Part shown: one piece after another, positions 58,882-64,000 of the stretch | Numbering within the stretch: position 1 is the stretch's first letter | Layout of the letters: each line of letters begins with the position of its first letter | NCBI RefSeq assembly: GCF_014250515.1 | Contig: NZ_CP060202.1 | Span: forward strand, 4,413,501-4,477,500 | Source: Hymenobacter sediminicola | GTDB lineage: Bacteria; Bacteroidota; Bacteroidia; Cytophagales; Hymenobacteraceae | DNA: 64,000 nt | Reading direction: 5' to 3' | Made by a program: the position numbers and the translations under genes | The notes under the pieces: generated by a model | Database searches by the model: none | Told to the model about the DNA's origin: nothing | Seen by the model: only the letters and a program-made list of their open reading frames with translations

Positions 58882-59940
58882 TTAAACAGTGGCATCCCAG
58901 CTTGCAGGGTACCCAGGCCAATCAGCAAGTATCAGGTCAGCCAAGTCGTAGCCCTTGGCTTTCTGCTCGGCAGTGCAGACAGTTTCGAGATAATCCGACA
59001 TGGTAATGTTAAAGCCTTGCTTGCGCAGTTCGGCAGCTTTGTCAGCCCACAGTTGATAAGCACTACCGTTGGTCGAGGCATCAGGCCACAGCACAATGCA
59101 ACGGTCTTTGATGGGGGCCAACCGGGCAGGTGTGAGGTTAGAAAGGGAGCCAACAGCCAGCCATAGAAAAGCAGGAAAATGGGGCGTAGCGAGAACTGCG
59201 GTCTTTGCGGCTTCAGTCAGAGCAACAGTTTGCCCGGCCGGTGCCTCTGCCAGTTGTCCAAGCCCATAGAGGCAGGGCGATTTGGCGACCTCAGGGCGTA
59301 GGTACTCGCGCAACCACTTTGGCAACTCGCGACCCTGTTTCTGGTGAGCCCTTTCTAAGGCCTTATGCACCCAGTTGGTATAGCGGTGTTTCGTTCCATC
59401 GGCCAATCTCTTTTTTACCGTGTGGCCTGTCTCATCAAATAGCACCACTTGCCCGCCTCGCATTCTCCCTACCTCGTCCCGCTGCCAGAAAATAGTGGCG
59501 CCCTGCCAGTAATTAGAAGTTCCTATCTCGAATCGGCGTATCAGCTCGTCTGCTTCTGCCCCACCATACAACCGCTCTAAAAGCCGGACGAAGTTGTTGC
59601 AGGAGTAGTCACGCATTGACCGCTTTACCACTTCCTCCGGAATAATACCCAGCGGGGCAGGTCGCGGCGCGGGTTGGCTCATGTACCACGTCCTATTAGT
59701 GGCCGACTGGCTTTCTCTTACTTCGTCAGCGTATGAACGGCCAGTGGTGCCTTTATCGGATGGGTTCAGGTGATAGCCGCATTCAGCCTCTCTATTGCAG
59801 CGACCAAGGTGTTCCGGCAACAGGTCGCCGGTTAGAGTGTCGAGGTAGCGAGTAAATTCGTGGGGTTTGCCACAGGCAGGGCAAGTGTGCCGAGTTTTAC
59901 GGCCAGCGTAAGCCTGTAAGGTGTAGCGGTGTACGCACAT
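58882..59940 (-). CDS. DUF6371-like primase-type protein
   Basis: 352 residues. A zinc-finger-like N-terminus (HTCPACGKPHEFTRYLD ... LGRCNREAECGYHLNP) has a C-x-x-C and a later Cys pair, as in CHC2 primases and DUF6371. The C-terminal half resembles a Toprim-like fold: GQTVALTEAAKTAVLAT, RCIVLWPDASTNG and the Asp-rich GYDLADLILADWPG. It likely primes or supports replication of the element. One copy of the 46-bp iteron-like repeat lies 30 bases upstream of its start. Confidence 0.7.
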   Translation of the reverse strand: MCVHRYTLQAYAGRKTRHTCPACGKPHEFTRYLDTLTGDLLPEHLGRCNREAECGYHLNPSDKGTTGRSYADEVRESQSATNRTWYMSQPAPRPAPLGIIPEEVVKRSMRDYSCNNFVRLLERLYGGAEADELIRRFEIGTSNYWQGATIFWQRDEVGRMRGGQVVLFDETGHTVKKRLADGTKHRYTNWVHKALERAHQKQGRELPKWLREYLRPEVAKSPCLYGLGQLAEAPAGQTVALTEAAKTAVLATPHFPAFLWLAVGSLSNLTPARLAPIKDRCIVLWPDASTNGSAYQLWADKAAELRKQGFNITMSDYLETVCTAEQKAKGYDLADLILADWPGYPASWDATV

Positions 59941-59970
59941 GGGTGAGTAGGTATGGCCGTGCGGGTGCGT

Positions 59971-60016
59971 AAAGTGCGTAGTGCGTAACCGTTACGCACC
60001 TACGCATTCTACGCAC
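59971..60016. repeat. 46-bp iteron-like repeat, copy 2
   Basis: Identical to 41264-41309. With the flank it has GTGCGTA at 59965, 59974 and 59981 and the inverse TACGCAC/T at 59993, 60001 and 60010. It lies in the 88-base gap between the DUF3987 stop and the primase-type start. A replication origin or autoregulatory operator are the main ideas. Confidence 0.85.
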
Positions 60017-60028
60017 CCCGGCTGGTGG

Positions 60029-61438
60029 TTAGGCGACTTTGAGCCAGTTTCGAATGCTGCCCTCACTCACATTGAAGCGGCGAGCAATTTCCCGATTGGA
60101 GGTACCCTGTTGGCTTAACTCCAATGCCTTTCTGCGGCGCGCCTCACCGTCCATATTGCGGGCGGATGTTACAGCAGCTTCGCGGGGCATTCGGGCAAAC
60201 AGAGCCAGCGCGTGGCGGCGGTACACGTCGGCCAACAACAGTGCATTGGCAAAGTCATCGTCGGCGCACACCAGCCGCCCTGCCGGTACTGCACCAAAAT
60301 CTGTCTGCCGCAGCAGTGTAAAGAGCATAGCCAGCCGAAAGGTGGACAGGCCCAGTCGCTTGATAATGCTACCGGCTTCCTCGCCATACACAGCCACCGC
60401 GTCAGCCAGCGCCTCGGCCCCGGCGTTGTTAAGCTGCTGCCATTGGCCGGGAGTGAGTTCGACGGATACAGGCTCAGTTACAGCGGCGATTAGGCTGGTA
60501 ACGCGCTCAGCTAACTGGTCAAAGTGCTGCGAGAGGTTGCCTCGGCCATTGTCGGGGGCCACACTTCGCCATACCTGTGGCGGATTACAGTAGTAGAACA
60601 GAAATCTACTAAACAGCCCATTTTCGGCGGAAGGAATGATGCCTGGAACCTGCCCCATCGTGGCCGTAAGCACTGTTGCCAACACCGGCGTATTCACTTC
60701 CAGATGCTCGCGCCCGGTCTTGCGCTGGCTGGTAATAGGCTCGTGATGGAACGCCTTGCGGAGTATGTCAGAGAAGTTGCCCCAGTCCTGTTTCAGAGGT
60801 CCAGCCAGCGTGTCGCCTTCGGTCTCACACATAATCAGGTGCCCGTCGTTATCACTTAGTGCCCCGACGATGGAGGCTGCGCTGCTGTTAGCCGGAACGT
60901 AGAGCTGCCGGAACTTGGGAACAGCGGGGGGAGCTTCGGCCGGGGCAATTAGCTGTCTGGCCTTACTCATTGTGCGTTTCTGCTGGTTGTACTGGTCTAG
61001 CTCTGCCTCATAACGCTGGGCCTCCTCCTTGCTTTCAGTCACTCGGGCAGCGTGGGTGGGATAGGCCAGCTTCCGTGCCATTCCCATGCCGCCTTTCCCA
61101 TTGGCGGCTGGCGCAATCACGAACACGTACAGCGCAGCCCATACTGTTAGCCCATCGTACTGTCCCGTCAGTTTAGGAAAACAGCCGGACAAGATGCCCA
61201 GGATGCTGGTTAGGGCAATATCCCTTTCATGCCCTGAGTGATACGGCAGAACGCTCTGCTGTAGAATTGTAGGCAGGCAGGTATATACCTCGTCAGGAAT
61301 GGTGGGCGTTTCGGGCTGGTCCTCCTCTACACTGACGGTATCAGTAGAAAAAGCACTTGGCTGATCTAATCGGGTGGCAAGCTCTGCAGCATACGCCTGG
61401 GCACCAGCCAAGCTCGGGCCGGTTGGTTGGCTATGCAT
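60029..61438 (-). CDS. DUF3987 protein with C-terminal helix-turn-helix
   Basis: 469 residues. The DUF3987 core has AALYVFVIAPAANGKGGMGMA (P-loop-like), YVPANSSAASIVGALSDNDGHLIMCETEGDTLAG, and VNTPVLATVLTATMGQVPGIIPSAENGLFSRFLFYYC, the known family order. This domain is in primase/helicase-like proteins of Bacteroidota elements. The C-terminal 40 residues form a helix-turn-helix (SQQGTSNREIARRFNVSEGS). It overlaps the next upstream gene by 8 bases. Together with the DUF6371-like protein it forms the replication module. Confidence 0.82.
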   Translation of the reverse strand: MHSQPTGPSLAGAQAYAAELATRLDQPSAFSTDTVSVEEDQPETPTIPDEVYTCLPTILQQSVLPYHSGHERDIALTSILGILSGCFPKLTGQYDGLTVWAALYVFVIAPAANGKGGMGMARKLAYPTHAARVTESKEEAQRYEAELDQYNQQKRTMSKARQLIAPAEAPPAVPKFRQLYVPANSSAASIVGALSDNDGHLIMCETEGDTLAGPLKQDWGNFSDILRKAFHHEPITSQRKTGREHLEVNTPVLATVLTATMGQVPGIIPSAENGLFSRFLFYYCNPPQVWRSVAPDNGRGNLSQHFDQLAERVTSLIAAVTEPVSVELTPGQWQQLNNAGAEALADAVAVYGEEAGSIIKRLGLSTFRLAMLFTLLRQTDFGAVPAGRLVCADDDFANALLLADVYRRHALALFARMPREAAVTSARNMDGEARRRKALELSQQGTSNREIARRFNVSEGSIRNWLKVA

Positions 61439-61832
61439 TGGTGCGGCCCTCCCCTACCTTCTTCGCTTTGCTGGCTGGCTTCGGTTTTGCGGCTGCCTTG
61501 CGTCGGCGCTTTGGTGACACGGCCTTACGAATGACTTCAAGAAGATCATGCGTTGGCTTAGTTACCTGTGCCAAGTCAAGAGCGGCCCAATCAAGGCGCG
61601 ACTGCCTTAAGTTCTCTCCTAGTACAGCTACGATACAGCATTCCAGCTCATCGACCGTGACATGAAATCGGCGAGCAATATTGTTCGCCCCGGTAGGGCT
61701 GAACGCCAACACAGGCACCGAATGCAGTAAAGAAAAAAGCACGGGCTTTGCCTTAAGTATCGCCCATCCTTTCGTAACTTGGTCTAGCTTCCCGGCTAAA
61801 CCAACCTGTTTTTCTGACCCGCTAGTCCTCAT
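61431..61832 (-). CDS. Hypothetical protein upstream of DUF3987 gene
   Basis: 133 residues. It begins MRTSGSEKQVGLAGKLDQVTKG, holds a helical middle (NNIARRFHVTVDELECCIVAVLGENL) and ends in a strongly basic tail (SPKRRRKAAAKPKPASKAKK). The basic tail suggests nucleic-acid contact. No family is recognised. It is coupled to the DUF3987 gene (8-base overlap) and lies one base after the stop of the gene at 61834-62217. Confidence 0.5.
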   Translation of the reverse strand: MRTSGSEKQVGLAGKLDQVTKGWAILKAKPVLFSLLHSVPVLAFSPTGANNIARRFHVTVDELECCIVAVLGENLRQSRLDWAALDLAQVTKPTHDLLEVIRKAVSPKRRRKAAAKPKPASKAKKVGEGRTNA

Positions 61833-61833
61833 C

Positions 61834-62217
61834 CTAGCGGGTTTTGTTTGTGGTAGACTTCCGACGAGCGTGCAGGCGTGTACCGTCTGGTTTTGTGCGG
61901 GCTTTGAGTGCCGTCAGCACTTCAGGGCGCGAGTAAAATACGCGGCGACCCACGGTTAGCGGGTTCAAAATGCCTTCCTTCTCCCAGTTCCGAACGGTCT
62001 GGGTGCAGATGTCGAACTCGGCCCGCAATGCGTGGCGCGTCATCATCTGCTCTTGCTTGGCCTGCTCCTTTTGGGCAAGCTGCCACTTGCGCATTTCATC
62101 GGCTACCCATTGGCTAACGACTTCGCGGAAGGGCGCAAAGACAGTGGCTAATACGGTTGCCGGGTCGGTGGAAGGTGGTACGCCGTAAGGCGCGGGGGTG
62201 GTGTGGTAAGTGGTCAT
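61834..62217 (-). CDS. Helix-turn-helix protein (excisionase-like)
   Basis: 127 residues. The centre carries a MerR-type helix-turn-helix: HALRAEFDICTQTVRNWEKEG, then the wing ILNPLTVGRRVFYSRPEV. The N-terminus is Pro/Thr-rich with an amphipathic helix, the tail basic. Such proteins next to integrases act as excisionases or activators. It is the first gene of a three-gene minus-strand operon with the genes at 61431 and 60029. A direct repeat lies in its upstream region (62291-62373). Confidence 0.68.
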   Translation of the reverse strand: MTTYHTTPAPYGVPPSTDPATVLATVFAPFREVVSQWVADEMRKWQLAQKEQAKQEQMMTRHALRAEFDICTQTVRNWEKEGILNPLTVGRRVFYSRPEVLTALKARTKPDGTRLHARRKSTTNKTR

Positions 62218-62290
62218 ATTGCCTATGCTGTTAGTTGCAGCAAGGGCAAATTGTGACTATATGATGGGCGTTAAGTGGCTGTCCTGTGCT

Positions 62291-62373
62291 TGTCCGGCTG
62301 TTGTCCTCAGCCTGTCCAAATAGGTGTCAAATAATCTTATTGTCACCCTGTTGGCTGTCCGGCTATTGTCCTC
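62291..62373. repeat. Direct repeat upstream of the helix-turn-helix gene
   Basis: TGTCCGGCTGTTGTCCTC (62291-62308) and TGTCCGGCTATTGTCCTC (62356-62373) differ at one base, with more TGTCC copies nearby (62280-62330). The cluster lies between the 62379 gene and the gene at 62217 and could bind an excisionase or regulator. Confidence 0.6.
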
Positions 62374-62378
62374 GCACT

Positions 62379-63479
62379 TTAGCGCTTGCCTGCTCCAAAT
62401 GATTTAGCTGAAGACTTCTGCCTATTCCACCATTCCCCCCCTGCCTTGAAGATCCCTCCACTAATCCTTCCTCTATTGCCCTCTTCTATTTTTACTTCTG
62501 TGTCGGCCGCAGCTGTATAATAATCTTGTGGGAAATCGCCGTCACTGCCGCGTTGAAGCTTGACGCGCTGAGTACTAGCGAAAGAAAATCCATACTTCTC
62601 CCCTAGCTGTTTGGTCAGTTTCTCGGCTGATCCTCCTCCTTCCAAATAGGAATAATAAATTAACGCTTCTACTGCGCCTCTAAATGCGGCGGGGCTTATT
62701 ATCCTGTCAGCCTGCGGTTTATTAGCTGCCGTAATCCACCCCAGCTTAGTAAATATCGCATCACAATCGCTTTCATCTCCAGCCGAGCCATACTTGATAG
62801 CTGTATCTATTCCTTTATCCTCTGACTGTAATATGTCGCCGTTTGTGTCGTCGTAGAAATATAGTTCATCATACATTTTTTGCCCACGAGCCTCTGCATC
62901 CTCCTTGTCCCTCAACCATTCGATAGCAAATTCAGCCCTGATTCTATTCTTAGAGTTACACTCATAATAATTAGTGCTCCCATGCTTGGCAATAATATCG
63001 CCTACGTCCCACTTGCCTCCATTCTCAGGGCTAGGCAACGGCATAAACATATTGTCTCCGGCCGGTATGATAATCGCCGCGCCGTCATCGAAGTAGTTGT
63101 TGATTTCTAACAGCCGCATCAGCCCACGCACATACTCCCTATCGCAAGCGTCGCCATATAATTCAGAACTTAACGTATCCTTGATATCCATAGGCCAACT
63201 TCTTAGAATCTCTAAGAACCACCGCATCTCAGGCATACGATGCCCACAATATGGCGTGGGAAAGTCTTGGTGCCAGTAAGTCCCCTTACTACTATTACTG
63301 TATTCAACGGCCCGCTCCTCTGCCCATAGAGAGGGATTGTCTTGCTTCGTAAATATTCTAGTTGTTTCCCCTTGGAAAGTATGCTCTACATAGCTGCCAT
63401 ATTTAGCGGACATGAAGTCATAATGCATCCGGCCGTACTGCTCTCTTTCGTACTTGGTTGCTCCTTTGTAGCGTGGCAT
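62379..63479 (-). CDS. Hypothetical protein next to the integrase
   Basis: 366 residues, visibly AT-richer than the chromosome. Blocks such as YEREQYGRMHYDFMSAKYGSY, MPEMRWFLEILRSWPMDIKD, YYECNSKNRIRAEFAIEWL and FSFASTQRVKLQRGSDGDFP are aromatic and charged, with no signal peptide or membrane helix. A GGEWWNRQKSSAKSFG tail ends it. No family is recognised. It lies 14 bases after the integrase stop, so it may be co-expressed with the integrase. Confidence 0.55.
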   Translation of the reverse strand: MPRYKGATKYEREQYGRMHYDFMSAKYGSYVEHTFQGETTRIFTKQDNPSLWAEERAVEYSNSSKGTYWHQDFPTPYCGHRMPEMRWFLEILRSWPMDIKDTLSSELYGDACDREYVRGLMRLLEINNYFDDGAAIIIPAGDNMFMPLPSPENGGKWDVGDIIAKHGSTNYYECNSKNRIRAEFAIEWLRDKEDAEARGQKMYDELYFYDDTNGDILQSEDKGIDTAIKYGSAGDESDCDAIFTKLGWITAANKPQADRIISPAAFRGAVEALIYYSYLEGGGSAEKLTKQLGEKYGFSFASTQRVKLQRGSDGDFPQDYYTAAADTEVKIEEGNRGRISGGIFKAGGEWWNRQKSSAKSFGAGKR

Positions 63480-63493
63480 ATTTTAGGGCTTGA

Positions 63494-64000
63494 TTATTCG
63501 GCCTCGTCGGCCCACATTTTAGAAAACTCGGCGCGCTGGTGGTTTTCCTGCACATCCAGATAACGGCTCAAACTTTTATAGCTTTTATGCCCGGTTGCCT
63601 TCATTATTGCCGGGATAGGAATACCTCGCGCAATAGCTATGCTGCAAAAGGTCTTACGGCCACTGTGTGAACTAATTAGCTCGAACTTAGGGTGGTTGGT
63701 CTTCTCCCGTTTGCCGGCCCTCCACATCAGCCACTCTGTAAGGGTATCAATGCCAGCCCTCTGACACAGTTCCTTAATTGCCCGGTTGAATACCTGGTTG
63801 GTGATGGGACGAACCTGACCCGTCCATATTCCCTCAAGAATAGCACGGGCCTTGGGGCTGACAGGAATTGTGAGAGTGTCCCGCGTCTTCTGTGTGGTCA
63901 ATCGTAAGAAGTCCCCCTTATCATGCTCTCGCCGCAAGGCTGCAACGTCTGAGAAGCGGAGCCCACAATAGCAGCTCAGCAGAAACAGGGAGCGTACATT
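63494..64000 (-). CDS. Tyrosine site-specific integrase, C-terminal part (start outside window)
   Basis: 169 residues are seen; the N-terminal part lies beyond 64000. The catalytic set is present: Arg in YCGLRFSDVAAL, Lys region LRLTTQKTRDTLTIPV, His-x-x-Arg in SSHSGRKTF, His in ATGHKSYKS, and the tyrosine nucleophile in LSRYLDV. This is the phage-integrase family common to Bacteroidota integrative elements. It recombines the element into an attachment site, often a tRNA gene. The nearest tRNA (Phe, 38617) is the proposed target. Confidence 0.92.
   Translation of the reverse strand, partial: NVRSLFLLSCYCGLRFSDVAALRREHDKGDFLRLTTQKTRDTLTIPVSPKARAILEGIWTGQVRPITNQVFNRAIKELCQRAGIDTLTEWLMWRAGKREKTNHPKFELISSHSGRKTFCSIAIARGIPIPAIMKATGHKSYKSLSRYLDVQENHQRAEFSKMWADEAE

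Larger units (their letters stand above)
38690..64000. mobile_element. Predicted integrative element or genomic island (right end outside window)
   Basis: It starts at the tRNA-Phe 3' end and runs beyond the window. Support: a tyrosine integrase at the right edge; a helix-turn-helix protein, DUF3987 protein and DUF6371-like protein next to it, typical of Bacteroidota integrative elements; an IS insertion; many hypothetical genes; AT-richer composition; and no housekeeping gene. The left border at tRNA-Phe is inferred, since the second attachment copy would lie right of 64000. No relaxase or conjugation gene is visible, so it is not an evident self-transmissible element in the part seen. Confidence 0.55.

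Noticed and set aside
41264..60016. CRISPR array
   Set aside because: No regularly spaced repeats with unique spacers were seen anywhere; the 46-bp repeats are only two and 18.7 kb apart.

Overview
The window is a piece of a GC-rich Bacteroidota chromosome, most like Hymenobacter or a close relative. The reasons are the gene families (DUF1573, DUF4293, DUF4476, a PorE-like OmpA lipoprotein and a type IX sorting-like tail), the conserved gene order nusB - ytxH - idh - DUF1573 - yajC - ybbR - coaE, and promoters of the Bacteroidota type (TTG, about 20 bases, TAnnTTTG). The genus is an inference from gene content and style; no search was run.

Positions 1 to about 38,690 are ordinary chromosome. 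They hold the end of an amino-acid dehydrogenase, an MscS channel, a TerB-like protein, a large AsmA-like protein, two identical tRNA-Val genes, two tandem GT39-like membrane glycosyltransferases, a GNAT-like protein, the coaE-to-nusB block with leucine dehydrogenase upstream, an ABC exporter half, another GT39 enzyme, an FAD oxidoreductase, fructose-bisphosphate aldolase, two tRNA-Pro genes, two paralogous beta-barrel proteins, a second ABC exporter half, truA, a thiolase, a PorE-like lipoprotein and a pair of iron-sulfur proteins related to heterodisulfide reductase. Intergenic palindromes of at least two dispersed families lie between these genes.

From the tRNA-Phe gene (38,617-38,689) to the right edge the character changes: composition is mixed and often AT-richer, most genes are hypothetical, and a tyrosine integrase runs off the right edge (63,494 to beyond 64,000). 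I read this as an integrative element of at least 25 kb, probably inserted at tRNA-Phe; the right end is not in the window. Its core next to the integrase is a helix-turn-helix protein, a DUF3987 protein and a DUF6371-like primase-type protein. Its cargo includes a GHKL-ATPase/STAS pair, a KTSC protein, an orphan phage-tail-like module ending in an SGNH-type protein, a umuDC pair, a PD-(D/E)XK nuclease gene split by an IS3-family element, a secreted NUC-type nuclease, and an Abi-alpha protein overlapping a P-loop NTPase gene.

The best candidates for something undescribed are the ATPase/STAS two-gene module (38,827-40,125), the NTPase/Abi-alpha overlapping pair (52,595-53,702), and a 46-bp iteron-like palindromic repeat present in two identical copies 18.7 kb apart (41,264 and 59,971), one of them directly upstream of the primase-type gene.
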